DNA of 27,824 bases from COE1 sp045579665. GTDB taxonomy: Bacteria > Bacillota > Clostridia > Lachnospirales > Lachnospiraceae. The translations under genes were made by a program, and so were the position numbers. Every line of letters starts with the position of its first letter. Position 1 is the first letter of the stretch. The DNA is taken from NCBI GenBank assembly GCA_045579665.1, contig JAZNMO010000213.1, forward strand, positions 1 to 27,824, written 5' to 3'. Positions 6,167-14,071 of this stretch are shown one piece after another. The notes beneath the pieces are model-generated. The model ran no database searches. It was not told where the DNA came from and worked only from the letters and a program-made list of their open reading frames with translations.

Positions 6167-7947
6167 TGAAACGTTTACTGACTTATTTAAAACCACATAA
6201 ATGGACGATGCTTACAGCAACAATTTTGGTTTTGCTGATTATTGTAGTAGAGCTGTATCGTCCGATTATTATAGGAGATGCCATAGACAGATATATCAAT
6301 GGTGCTTATGCAGATGCAATTTCAGGCGTGTATGGCGAGTTGACAGATGTGGAGCTGGAATTGAAAAAGCAATTTTGCTTCACAGGTATTCTTTGGGCAG
6401 CAGGCTTTTATCTTGCTATGCTGATTGCAGGCTTTGTATTGAATGCCTTGAATACATGGCTGCTTCAAAAGATGGGACAAAAGATTATCTTTTCCATGAG
6501 AGAAGAGGTGTTTACTCATATTCATAGCCTGTCATTGAATTTCTTTAACACTACACCGGTAGGCAAGCTGGTAACGAGAGTTTCGAATGATACGGAAGCA
6601 ATTAATGAGCTGTTTACTACCATTTTAGTGAAGCTCTTTAAGAATATTGTGAAGATTATCGGTTATGCTGTTGTGATGCTTTCTATTAATAAGCGTATGG
6701 CACTGATATCTTTTGCCTTATTACCCTTTGTAACAGTACTAACCTTTTTCTTCCGCTATATGTCAAGGAAGGCATATCAGATTACAAGGGAGAAGATTAC
6801 TGAGTTGAATACCTTTTTATCTGAACATATTTCAGGCATGAGATTGATTCAGATATTCGTAAGAGAGCAGGAGAAGTTTAAGGAGTTTGAAACAAAGTCG
6901 CAGGAGCTTTATCGTGCAAATTGGCGTGAGGTTATGACCTTTGCCATTTTCAGACCATCTATTTATATGCTTTCGGTCATTGCCATGGTATTGGTTATTG
7001 GTACGGGAAGTGCATCCGTGTTAGAGGGAACACTTTCTTTAGGAACTCTTTTCGTATTTATTACCTATATCAGCTCCTTCTTTGAGCCGATTCAGGAGCT
7101 TGCAGAACAGTTTGGTACCCTGCAGTCATCGCTGGCATCTGCGGAGAAGGTATTCTCTATCTTGGATGAGAAGCCGCAGGTGGAGAATGTAAAGAATCCG
7201 GTTGCTGTAGAGATTAAGGGTAGAATTGAGTTTAAGAATGTATGGTTTGCTTATGAAGATGAGGATTACATTCTAAAGGATATCAGCTTTGTTATAGAGC
7301 CCGGGCAGAAGGTGGCTTTCGTGGGAGCAACAGGTGCCGGAAAGTCGTCTATTCTGAATCTTATCGGACGTTATTATGATGTGCAGAAGGGTGAGATTCT
7401 GATTGACGGAGTGAATATTAAGGATGTGGATACGGATGTGCTGAGAGCTGCGATTGGTCAGGTACAGCAGGATGTATTTATTTTTACAGGTGACATTAAG
7501 AGCAATATTTCACTTAGAAATGAGGAAATTTCCATAGAGGATGTAAAGCAGGCGGCACATATTGTCAATGCAGATACCTTTATCGAAAAGATGCTGGAGG
7601 CGTATGATGCACCGGTGACTGAGCGAGGAAGCACCTTGTCAGCAGGACAAAGACAGCTTTTGTCATTTGCGAGAACCTTAGCTTATAATCCTGCGATTCT
7701 GGTATTGGATGAAGCTACGGCAAATATTGATACGGAAACAGAGAGCTTGATTACCAACGCTTTGGAGAAGCTGATGGAGGGCAGAACCACGATTATGGTT
7801 GCTCATAGATTGTCTACCATTCAGCATGCGGATAAGATTATGGTAATGCATCAGGGACGTATTCATGAGTCGGGAACCCATCAGGAGCTTCTTGCACAGG
7901 AGGGCTTATATAAGAATCTGTATGATTTACAGTTAGTTGAGGCATAA
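6166..7947 (+). CDS. Heterodimeric ABC exporter subunit, catalytic ATP site
   Basis: 593 aa, six-helix membrane domain plus ATPase domain. Walker A GATGAGKS (387-394), Q-loop near 435, signature LSAGQ (491-495), Walker B LVLDE with catalytic Glu516, His547. The LSAGQ variant together with an intact glutamate is the pattern of the BmrD/TM288 partner. A ~25-residue acidic, soluble insertion between the first two helices (DVELELKKQ) is typical of this half. Each subunit provides the signature for the other's Walker A, so this pair should have one active and one weak site. The pair is followed by 110 bp without an obvious terminator. Confidence 0.9.
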   Translation: MKRLLTYLKPHKWTMLTATILVLLIIVVELYRPIIIGDAIDRYINGAYADAISGVYGELTDVELELKKQFCFTGILWAAGFYLAMLIAGFVLNALNTWLLQKMGQKIIFSMREEVFTHIHSLSLNFFNTTPVGKLVTRVSNDTEAINELFTTILVKLFKNIVKIIGYAVVMLSINKRMALISFALLPFVTVLTFFFRYMSRKAYQITREKITELNTFLSEHISGMRLIQIFVREQEKFKEFETKSQELYRANWREVMTFAIFRPSIYMLSVIAMVLVIGTGSASVLEGTLSLGTLFVFITYISSFFEPIQELAEQFGTLQSSLASAEKVFSILDEKPQVENVKNPVAVEIKGRIEFKNVWFAYEDEDYILKDISFVIEPGQKVAFVGATGAGKSSILNLIGRYYDVQKGEILIDGVNIKDVDTDVLRAAIGQVQQDVFIFTGDIKSNISLRNEEISIEDVKQAAHIVNADTFIEKMLEAYDAPVTERGSTLSAGQRQLLSFARTLAYNPAILVLDEATANIDTETESLITNALEKLMEGRTTIMVAHRLSTIQHADKIMVMHQGRIHESGTHQELLAQEGLYKNLYDLQLVEA

Positions 7948-8058
7948 GCTTAATATATGATTAAGAAATGATGAAACCTTTATTTGGATTCTGGTGTGAA
8001 ACGGATGTTGTGATACAATGTCGGTATATGCTTTGAATGACGGAAAGGAGAAGACAGA

Positions 8059-8658
8059 ATGAAAAAAACAGTATTGATAGCACTTGTGGGCTTGCTGCTT
8101 TGCGGTTGTGGTTTAAAGGAAGAGATTTCAAATGAGGATTTATATTCAGGGAAGTTTGATTCTTTAGATATAGTGGAAGAGACTGTAGTCGAAGAGTCCA
8201 CAGAGGAAGAGAAATATTATTTGAGCTTTACTGCAAAGTCAGTGGATGGAGAAGAGGTAACAAGTGACATTTTTTCGAATTCCAAGCTTACGATGATTAA
8301 TGTATGGGGAACCTTTTGTAACCCTTGTTTAGAGGAGATGCCGGACCTAGGGGAGATTGCAGCAGCCTTTGATACTTCAGAGTTTCAGATGATTGGTATT
8401 GTCTCAGACGTGACAGATAAGTCAAAACAGGAGGATATCGATTATGCAAAGGAGCTAATCGGGGAGACGAAGGCTGATTATCTGCATTTATTGAATGGAG
8501 AGTCTTTAACGCAGAATCTGCTAGCAGGAGTGTCGGCAGTACCGACAACCTTTTTTGTGAAGCAGGACGGAGAGGTGTTAGGATATACCATTGGTGCAAT
8601 GGATAAGAGTTCATGGGAGGCATTGATTTATGACCTGCTTCAAGAAGTGGAAGAATAA
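8059..8658 (+). CDS. TlpA/ResA-like thioredoxin-fold lipoprotein
   Basis: 199 aa. A signal sequence MKKTVLIALVGLLLCGCG with a lipobox-like LCGC (cleavage before Cys17; Cys at -2 is unusual) predicts a membrane-anchored lipoprotein on the outer face. An acidic linker (EETVVEESTEEE) is followed by an AhpC/TSA-type thioredoxin fold with WGTFCNPC (Cys87, Cys90) and the cis-proline motif AVPTTFF. It should reduce or oxidise thiols on exported proteins. GAAAGGAG precedes the start. Its 3' end overlaps the next small gene by 29 nt, and the polyferredoxin follows, so it probably gets electrons across the membrane from that pair. Confidence 0.85.
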   Translation: MKKTVLIALVGLLLCGCGLKEEISNEDLYSGKFDSLDIVEETVVEESTEEEKYYLSFTAKSVDGEEVTSDIFSNSKLTMINVWGTFCNPCLEEMPDLGEIAAAFDTSEFQMIGIVSDVTDKSKQEDIDYAKELIGETKADYLHLLNGESLTQNLLAGVSAVPTTFFVKQDGEVLGYTIGAMDKSSWEALIYDLLQEVEE

Positions 8659-8782
8659 AGTATGGATAATTGGTGTTGCCATAGGTGCGATATGGTTGAC
8701 CTTAGGGGCTTATAGCGGACAGCTTGAGGATATTTACCGCAAGGCTGTAACCATCTGCTTAGAGTGTATTGGCATCGGCTAG
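8630..8782 (+). CDS. CD1871A-type small CXXC membrane protein
   Basis: 50 aa: MTCFKKWKNKVWIIGVAIG, one membrane helix, then a short loop and the C-terminal CLECIGIG. A single helix after a basic N-terminus and a CxxC near the extreme C-terminus match the family NCBI names after C. difficile CD1871A. It starts inside the end of the TlpA-like gene (29-nt overlap) and stops 13 nt before the polyferredoxin start, so the three are one operon. The CxxC would lie at the membrane outer face, close to the lipoprotein's thiols. A role as thiol relay between polyferredoxin and TlpA-like protein is inferred from position only. Confidence 0.75.
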   Translation: MTCFKKWKNKVWIIGVAIGAIWLTLGAYSGQLEDIYRKAVTICLECIGIG

Positions 8783-8795
8783 TGGGGAAGAAAAG

Positions 8796-9647
8796 ATGAA
8801 ACAACATAAGAGATTTGGCATAGATAAGCTTCGCCTTGGTGTGCAGACATTGTATACCATTCTGACGAATGGCTATTTGTATGGCTATCTGAATGGGAAG
8901 ATTTATCAGGGAAAGCTTAAATACGCCTGCGTACCAGGCTTGAACTGCTATTCCTGTCCGGGAGCGGTAGGCTCCTGTCCGCTTGGGGCGTTGCAGTCAG
9001 CTTTGAATGAACGTAATATTACAGTGCCCTTTGCAGTGCTTGGATTTTTCTTTATTTTTGGCAGTGTTTTGGGACGATTTGTGTGCGGCTGGTTGTGTCC
9101 GTTTGGCTGGGTACAGGATTTGCTGCATAAGATACCTTTCTTTCGTAAGAGAAAGAAACTACCCCTTCACCACGTGCTGAAATATTTAAAATATGTGGTA
9201 CTGGTAGGGTTGGTATTGATAGGTTCGGCATTTTTATTCGCAGGATTTGTGAAGATACCTGCATTTTGTAAGTTCCTATGTCCGTCAGGAACTCTGTTTG
9301 GAGCAATACCGTTATTAAGTACTAATGATGCACTACAATCACAGATTGGCGGCTTGTTCTTTTGGAAATTAGGTGTTTTGCTTGCCATCTTACTGCTGTC
9401 AGTAAAGGTATACAGACCATTCTGTCAGTACTTGTGTCCATTGGGAGCAATTTACGGATGGTTTAACAGATTTAGCTTAGTACAGGTACAGTGGCAGCAG
9501 GATAAATGTACTTTATGCATGGCTTGTAAGAGGGCATGTCCTATGAACTTGGAGCCTAAGGAGATTTCAGTATCCCCGGAGTGTATTCGATGTGGCAAAT
9601 GTATCGATGCATGTTCTCAGGAATGCCTGAGGATAGGAAAGATTTAG
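8796..9647 (+). CDS. NapH/YccM-like membrane 4Fe-4S polyferredoxin
   Basis: 283 aa with about five membrane helices. Cys-rich motifs in order: CPGAVGSCP near the N-terminus, CGWLCPFG, CKFLCPSG, CQYLCPLG (CxxxCP repeats of NapH-type proteins), then two C-terminal 4Fe-4S clusters, CTLCMACKRACP and CIRCGKCIDACS. Such proteins pass electrons from the cytoplasm to redox partners at the membrane. The start at ATG 8796 follows GGGGAAG; an in-frame upstream extension to 8769 overlaps the previous gene and lacks a binding site. In this operon it probably powers the CXXC protein and the TlpA-like lipoprotein; a role as integral-membrane donor replacing CcdA is an inference. Confidence 0.85.
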   Translation: MKQHKRFGIDKLRLGVQTLYTILTNGYLYGYLNGKIYQGKLKYACVPGLNCYSCPGAVGSCPLGALQSALNERNITVPFAVLGFFFIFGSVLGRFVCGWLCPFGWVQDLLHKIPFFRKRKKLPLHHVLKYLKYVVLVGLVLIGSAFLFAGFVKIPAFCKFLCPSGTLFGAIPLLSTNDALQSQIGGLFFWKLGVLLAILLLSVKVYRPFCQYLCPLGAIYGWFNRFSLVQVQWQQDKCTLCMACKRACPMNLEPKEISVSPECIRCGKCIDACSQECLRIGKI

Positions 9648-9715
9648 GTATGATTTAAAGTGTTCAGTTACTCAATTGTATGGATTAGCATTAGTGCAAA
9701 ATATAAAAACTTTCT

Positions 9716-9747
9716 AAAAATGACAACAGAGATGTTGTCATTTTTTT
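9716..9747 (+). terminator. Terminator of the redox operon
   Basis: AAAAATGACAACA / TGTTGTCATTTTT, 13-bp stem, GAGA tetraloop, followed by more T residues. Confidence 0.9.
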
Positions 9748-9818
9748 GTGTTTTCGTTAATATGTTATCAATAGCACATATACATTATGTTAACTGCGAG
9801 AAAGGGTAAGGTATTGAG

Positions 9819-10526
9819 ATGAGATTTGTATTGGAACATATAGCGAAAAGCTATGATAAAAAGGAAGTATTAAAGGATGTCGATTTCACCTTTGAAAGCG
9901 GCAAGATTTATGGCTTGCTTGGAAGAAACGGTGCAGGTAAGACAACATTATTTAACTGTCTGAATGATGATATTCAGGCAGACGCCGGAAGCTTTTGGCT
10001 GGAGGAAAATGGTGGTAAGCGTGATGTAATACCTGAGGATATTGGATATGTGCTTTCAACACCGACAGTACCGGAGTTCTTAACCGGCAGGGAGTTTTTG
10101 AAGTTCTTTATCGAGATTAATGACAAATATATTAAGGACATCAAACCATTGGATGAGTACTTTGACATGATGGGAATCGGACCGGATGATAGAGACAGAC
10201 TGCTTAAGGATTATTCTCACGGTATGAAGAATAAGATGCAGATGCTGATTAATATGATTGCACAGCCTAACATTTTGCTCTTGGATGAGCCTCTGACTTC
10301 TCTGGATGTAGTGGTAGCAGAGGAAATGAAGAATATCCTGCGTTCTCTGAAGGGAGACAGAGTGACCATTCTTTCTACACATATTATGGATTTGGCATTA
10401 GATTTGTGTGATGAGATTGTATTATTACATAATGGAGAGCTGGAAGTCATTGATAGAGCAGAGCTTGGAAGTCATGACTTTAAGGAGAAGATTATTGCTG
10501 CATTAAGGGAGGATTATCATGCTTAA
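9819..10526 (+). CDS. ABC transporter ATP-binding protein
   Basis: 235 aa. Walker A GRNGAGKTT (35-43), a degenerate signature YSHGMKNKM (132-140) of the kind seen in CcmA/NatA-type ATPases, Walker B LLLDEP (Asp156, Glu157) and TSLD. The last eight bases overlap the permease start, so they are coupled. GAGAAAGGGTAAGG upstream supplies the binding site. Likely an exporter or a self-protection transporter; substrate unknown. Confidence 0.9.
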   Translation: MRFVLEHIAKSYDKKEVLKDVDFTFESGKIYGLLGRNGAGKTTLFNCLNDDIQADAGSFWLEENGGKRDVIPEDIGYVLSTPTVPEFLTGREFLKFFIEINDKYIKDIKPLDEYFDMMGIGPDDRDRLLKDYSHGMKNKMQMLINMIAQPNILLLDEPLTSLDVVVAEEMKNILRSLKGDRVTILSTHIMDLALDLCDEIVLLHNGELEVIDRAELGSHDFKEKIIAALREDYHA

Positions 10527-12090
10527 AACCTTGCGAATATCCTTTTCGTTGAAGAATACTTATCGGGTGAATGGAATTATTCATTCCCTAAAGCACACAC
10601 CATTGATTAAGAAGCTGATACCCGATATGTGGTACAGTGTAGTTGGCTTGAAATATTTTGCTTATGCAGTTGCCGGCTTGTGGGAGTTTTTATCGGCATT
10701 TTTAGGAAAACTAACCTATATCTTTTTAATGATTTTTTTACCTGCGTTTTTATATGAAAGTATGGACGCGAGACAGGTGTTTTTACATATTTTTGTCTGT
10801 TTGATGGTGATTGGCTCTTATGCGAACACATATCTGTTTAATCCGTCTAATGATAAATATTATGCTTTGATTCTGATGCGTATGAATGCAAAAGAATATG
10901 CTTTGGTAAATTATGGATATTCCATATTAAAGGTATTGATAGGATTTTTGATATTTGGTTTTATCTTTGGCTTACAGATGGGACTTACCTGGTGGCAGTG
11001 TATTCTTCTTGCAACTGCAACCGCCGGTATTAAGCTTAGCATGGCGGCGATATTCTTATTAGGTTATGAGAAAACCGGTGTCGGCATGAGTGAGAATAAG
11101 ATTGGTGTTCCGGGGTGGGGTGGCATATTTGTATTGCTGTTGGCAGCATATGGACTTCCGGCTTTCGGTATTGCGATTCCTTTGCAGATTACGGTGGGAA
11201 TGATGGCATTTTTTACTGTGACCGGTTTGTTATCTGTCTATAAGATTATTCGTTTTTCTAATTATAGAGAGGTATATCATCAGATTCTCATTGAATATCA
11301 GAATGCACTGCATACGGCTAAGGATGCGGTAAAGGAGCAGAATAAAAAGAGGATTTCGGTGGATGCGGATATTGTAAGTAACAAAAAGGGGTTCGAATAT
11401 ATGAATGACCTTTTTGTAAAGAGGCATCGAAAGATTTTATGGAAGTCATCTAAGAAGATTGCAGCAGTTTCGGCTATGTTTATTGTGGCATTGGTGGTGG
11501 CATGTTTTATTGAAGAGGAGGCTAAGTCTGTAATTAATGAGATGATGCTGACATGGCTGCCGTATTTTGTATTTATCATGTATTATATGAATCGTGGTGC
11601 CATATTTGCCAATACAGTTTTTGTAAATTGTGACAGCAGCATGCTGACCTATCCGTTTTATAAGAAGCCAAAGTTGGTTCTGGAGCTGTTCTGGATTCGA
11701 TTAAGAGAGTTGGTTAAGATTAATCTATTGCCGGCAGTAGTGATAGGATGCGGGATGGCACTGATGCTTTGGGTTTCGGGTGGAACAGATACCTATATGA
11801 ATTATGTGATTCTGGTGGTATCAATTATCGCAATGAGCATTTTCTTTTCTGTTCATTACCTGACGATATACTATCTTTTCCAGCCGTATAATCTGAATGC
11901 AGAAGTCAAAAATGGTGCATATCACATCATTATGGGTGTTACCTACTTCTGTGTATATCTTTTCATCAATTTGAAGATGTCTACTTTTATATTTGGTATT
12001 ATGACCATTGTATTCTGTATATTATATTGTATCATTGCAGGTATCTTGGTGTATCGGTTTGCACCTAAGACATTTAGATTAAGAAGTTAA
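10519..12090 (+). CDS. Large ABC permease, unrecognised subtype
   Basis: 523 aa, about 12 hydrophobic helices in two halves separated by a polar stretch of ~60 residues (around 250-305: KDAVKEQNKKRISVDADI). The position after an ATPase gene and the 8-bp overlap make it the cognate permease. The length and two-half layout suggest a pseudo-dimeric permease, one polypeptide per ATPase dimer. The N-terminus contains no signal peptide and the first ~55 residues are soluble and basic. I cannot place it in a named family. Confidence 0.8.
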   Translation: MLKTLRISFSLKNTYRVNGIIHSLKHTPLIKKLIPDMWYSVVGLKYFAYAVAGLWEFLSAFLGKLTYIFLMIFLPAFLYESMDARQVFLHIFVCLMVIGSYANTYLFNPSNDKYYALILMRMNAKEYALVNYGYSILKVLIGFLIFGFIFGLQMGLTWWQCILLATATAGIKLSMAAIFLLGYEKTGVGMSENKIGVPGWGGIFVLLLAAYGLPAFGIAIPLQITVGMMAFFTVTGLLSVYKIIRFSNYREVYHQILIEYQNALHTAKDAVKEQNKKRISVDADIVSNKKGFEYMNDLFVKRHRKILWKSSKKIAAVSAMFIVALVVACFIEEEAKSVINEMMLTWLPYFVFIMYYMNRGAIFANTVFVNCDSSMLTYPFYKKPKLVLELFWIRLRELVKINLLPAVVIGCGMALMLWVSGGTDTYMNYVILVVSIIAMSIFFSVHYLTIYYLFQPYNLNAEVKNGAYHIIMGVTYFCVYLFINLKMSTFIFGIMTIVFCILYCIIAGILVYRFAPKTFRLRS

Positions 12091-12097
12091 CAATCCC

Positions 12098-12124
12098 AAG
12101 CGGGCAGGAGTTTCCTGCCCGCTT
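12098..12124 (+). terminator. Terminator after the ABC permease
   Basis: AAGCGGGCAGGA / TCCTGCCCGCTT, perfect 12-bp GC-rich stem with a 3-nt loop, followed by a short T-rich stretch. Confidence 0.85.
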
Positions 12125-12187
12125 GTTTGAGTTTGGGGATATCGAAGATAGAAGTCTATTGAAAAAACGCAAAGTTTAAAAAAAAAC

Positions 12188-12216
12188 TTGACATGCACAA
12201 TTGGATTGTGTACAAT
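12188..12216 (+). promoter_or_regulatory. gpx promoter with OhrR-like operator
   Basis: TTGACA (12188-12193), 17-bp spacer, TACAAT (12211-12216). The spacer is almost filled by CACAATTGGATTGTG (12196-12210), a 6-bp inverted repeat that resembles OhrR boxes (ACAATT-AATTGT). A second pair, GTACAAT (12210-12216) and ATTGTAC (12233-12239), and two GCAATTGA repeats extend past the start site. The OhrR-like gene at 13308 encodes the obvious regulator. Confidence 0.75.
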
Positions 12217-12295
12217 GCAATTGATACAAAAGATTGTACGCAATTGAATTTGGAACAATAAAACAAAAGCCGATATTGGAGAAAGAGAGGACAGT

Positions 12296-12769
12296 ATGAA
12301 TTTATATGACTACAAGGTAAAAGATGCAGATGGGAATGAGATAAGTATGAAGGATTATGAGGGGAAGGTATTGTTGATTGTAAACACGGCGACAGGCTGT
12401 GGATTTACACCTCAGTATGAGGGATTGCAGGATTTGTATGAGAAATATCAGGATAAAGGATTAGAGATTCTTGATTTTCCATGTAATCAGTTTGGCAATC
12501 AGGCACCGGGAACAGAGGAAGAGATAGAAGATTTCTGTCAGTCAAGGTATGGAGTAACCTTTAAGATGTTTCAGAAGATTTTTGTAAATGGTGAGAATGA
12601 GGAGCCGTTATACACATATCTTAAGTCGCAAAAGGGTGGTCTGCTTGGAAGTAATATTAAGTGGAATTTCACAAAGTTTTTGGTAGATAAGAATGGTAAG
12701 GTTGTGGAGCGTTTTGCACCAACTACAACACCTGAAAAAATAGAGAACAGTATTAAAAAGTTATTGTAG
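12296..12769 (+). CDS. Glutathione peroxidase-family peroxidase (Cys type)
   Basis: 157 aa. It has the fold's catalytic set: Cys35 in ATGCGFTPQY, Gln69 in FGNQAPG (QEPG is usual, so Glu is replaced by Ala) and the WNFTKF motif near residues 121-126 with Trp and Asn. The catalytic residue is cysteine, not selenocysteine. Such bacterial enzymes usually take electrons from thioredoxin and reduce organic hydroperoxides. A thioredoxin gene lies at 26124. GAGAGG is placed 5 nt before the start. The promoter carries an OhrR-like operator. Confidence 0.9.
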   Translation: MNLYDYKVKDADGNEISMKDYEGKVLLIVNTATGCGFTPQYEGLQDLYEKYQDKGLEILDFPCNQFGNQAPGTEEEIEDFCQSRYGVTFKMFQKIFVNGENEEPLYTYLKSQKGGLLGSNIKWNFTKFLVDKNGKVVERFAPTTTPEKIENSIKKLL

Positions 12770-12775
12770 TAGAGT

Positions 12776-12901
12776 AACGATATTAAATGGAATTTTACAA
12801 AGTTTCTGATAGATAAGAAAGGAAATGTGGTAGCTCGTTACGAGCCAACAGCAGACATTTTGCTGATACGTGACAGGATTGAGATGCTCCTTAGAGAGTA
12901 A
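12776..12901 (+). pseudogene. C-terminal remnant of a second Gpx gene
   Basis: Begins 7 bp after the gpx stop and reads NDIKWNFTKFLIDKKGN, then VVARYEPTADILL and an ending IEMLLRE with a stop. It matches the C-terminus of the gene before it (NIKWNFTKFLVDKNGKVVER) but with many silent and amino-acid differences, so it derives from a diverged paralogue rather than a fresh copy. It has no start codon or ribosome binding site. It was probably left after recombination between tandem or alternative gpx genes. Confidence 0.85.
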
Positions 12902-12957
12902 ATAGGATGACGAAAAAATTTAAAATGTGAAAGCATTAGAAAGGTAAGGGTAATATT

Positions 12958-13221
12958 ATGGAATATATTTATCAGACAGAGAATGTATGTGCAAGAAGAA
13001 TTAAGCTGGAAATCAATGGAGATGTAATTACAAATGTTGAGTTTTTGGATGGTGGCTGTAATGGCAATCTTAAGGCTGTGCCAAAGCTTGTAGATGGTAT
13101 GACAGTCTCACAGCTTGAAGAAGTATTAGGAGGAATTACTTGTGGCAGAAGACCTGCCTCATGTGCAGACCAGCTTACAAAAGCGGCTAGAGCAGCTTAT
13201 GAAGCAGCTATGCAGGCATAA
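12958..13221 (+). CDS. TSCPD domain protein (TIGR03905-like)
   Basis: 87 aa with four conserved cysteines: VCARRI (Cys11), GGCNGNL (Cys34), ITCGRRPASCADQL (Cys62, Cys69). The domain is named after a motif at the C-terminus of some ribonucleotide reductases. The spacing suggests a metal or thiol site; no reaction is known. AGGTAAGGG lies upstream of the ATG. Lying between a peroxidase and a peroxide-sensing repressor, it probably belongs to the same stress response. Confidence 0.8.
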   Translation: MEYIYQTENVCARRIKLEINGDVITNVEFLDGGCNGNLKAVPKLVDGMTVSQLEEVLGGITCGRRPASCADQLTKAARAAYEAAMQA

Positions 13222-13307
13222 AAGGATAGTACGTTGAATTATGGAATTAATTGTGATAAATTAATTTTATATAGGTTTATGAATATGCCAATAAGGAGAT
13301 TACAGCT

Positions 13308-13748
13308 ATGTCTTTCAAGAATTACGATAGCCTAAAATTAGAGAATCAGCTTTGTTTTCCGCTTTATGCGTGTGCAAAGGAAGTAGTTAGGAAATATAAA
13401 CCATATTTAGATGAAATAGATTTGACCTATACGCAATATATCGCAATGATGGTTCTTTGGGAGAAGAAGCAGATGAATGTAAAAGAGCTTGGAGGCTTTT
13501 TGTATCTGGATTCGGGAACGTTAACCCCTGTGTTAAAGAAGCTGGAAGCTAAGGGCTATATTATAAGAAGCCGTTCCAAAGAGGATGAGAGGAATCTTGA
13601 GATTCATATCACAGATGAGGGCGAAGCTCTCAAGGATAAGGCAGTAAATATTCCTGCACAAATCGGGCAGTGTGTGAAGCTCTCACCTGAGGAAGCCGGA
13701 CAGTTATATCAGCTGTTACATAAGTTATTGGGTGTGATGGAAGAATAG
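13308..13748 (+). CDS. ohrR: OhrR-like MarR family repressor
   Basis: 146 aa winged-helix protein. The N-terminus LENQLCFPLYACAKEVVRKY carries Cys16 at the position of the peroxide-sensing cysteine of OhrR, followed by YTQYIAMMVLWE and the recognition region LYLDSGTLTPVLKKLEAKGY. OhrR proteins release DNA when this cysteine is oxidised by organic hydroperoxides. AAGGAG precedes the start by 7 nt. An A/T-rich repeat AATTAATTGTGATAAATTAATT-like region upstream may hold a separate promoter. The likely target is the palindrome at 12196-12210 upstream of gpx. The symbol is given by family resemblance; a second cysteine at position 22 may modulate sensing. Confidence 0.8.
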   Translation: MSFKNYDSLKLENQLCFPLYACAKEVVRKYKPYLDEIDLTYTQYIAMMVLWEKKQMNVKELGGFLYLDSGTLTPVLKKLEAKGYIIRSRSKEDERNLEIHITDEGEALKDKAVNIPAQIGQCVKLSPEEAGQLYQLLHKLLGVMEE

Positions 13749-13764
13749 AAATTTTATCTATGAT

Positions 13765-13793
13765 TTGACATTTGAATCAGAATATTTTATCAT
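13765..13793 (+). promoter_or_regulatory. Promoter of the ABC-F leader
   Basis: TTGACA (13765-13770), 17-bp spacer, TATCAT (13788-13793). The start would be near 13800, giving a 5' leader of about 270 nt. Confidence 0.7.
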
Positions 13794-13823
13794 AAAAGCA
13801 TCTTAGTAGAGAGAGGTGAAAAG

Positions 13824-13835
13824 ATGAGAAGATAA
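13824..13835 (+). CDS. Three-codon leader peptide MRR
   Basis: ATG AGA AGA TAA preceded by GAGAGAGGTG with 5-7 nt spacing, 25 nt after the predicted transcription start. The strong binding site before so short a frame supports a regulatory role: a ribosome stalled there by an antibiotic would change the folding of the leader. Confidence 0.55.
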   Translation: MRR

Positions 13836-14022
13836 TCAACTTTTGAAAACATGAACGAATATCGCATAAGCGAGGGGTGCACCAAAAGGTTGTCGCTTTT
13901 TATCATGTTGCCAAAAGTGGATTATGTTCTCATAACCTCTCTTTTTTGGTGGAAAAATATACATTGTGAGGTTGGTCGCAACTCTTGTATCAAGAGGTGG
14001 GATTAGGTTTGAGTACATAATT

Positions 14023-14053
14023 AGAATCATTTGGCAACATTTGATTCTTTTTT
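14023..14053 (+). terminator. Attenuator terminator upstream of the ABC-F gene
   Basis: AGAATCA / TGATTCT, 7-bp stem with a 12-nt loop and a T6 run, ending 9 nt before the AGAGGAGG binding site. A terminator placed between leader and gene, not after a gene, indicates regulated read-through. Confidence 0.75.
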
Positions 14054-14071
14054 ATTTAGAGGAGGAATAAT

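Larger units (their letters stand above)
13800..14071 (+). promoter_or_regulatory. Attenuator leader of the ABC-F gene
   Basis: The 323-bp gap before the ABC-F gene contains a three-codon leader peptide, several T-tract hairpins and a final terminator just before the ribosome binding site. ATGTTGCCAAA (13905-13915) is perfectly complementary to TTTGGCAACAT (14030-14040) in the terminator loop, giving an alternative fold. AGAGAGGT around the leader peptide binding site (13810-13817) is complementary to ACCTCTCT near 13938-13945, followed by six T. Ribosome-dependent attenuation of ABC-F resistance genes by translation inhibitors is known (for example vmlR and lmo0919). The alternative folds here are read by eye, not computed. 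Confidence 0.7.

Noticed and set aside
13851..14006. 51-codon open frame inside the ABC-F leader (MNEYRISEGCTKRLSLF...)
   Set aside because: No ribosome binding site, and it runs across the hairpins and T-tracts of the attenuator. I treat it as a by-product of leader conservation, although relatives could show it is translated.
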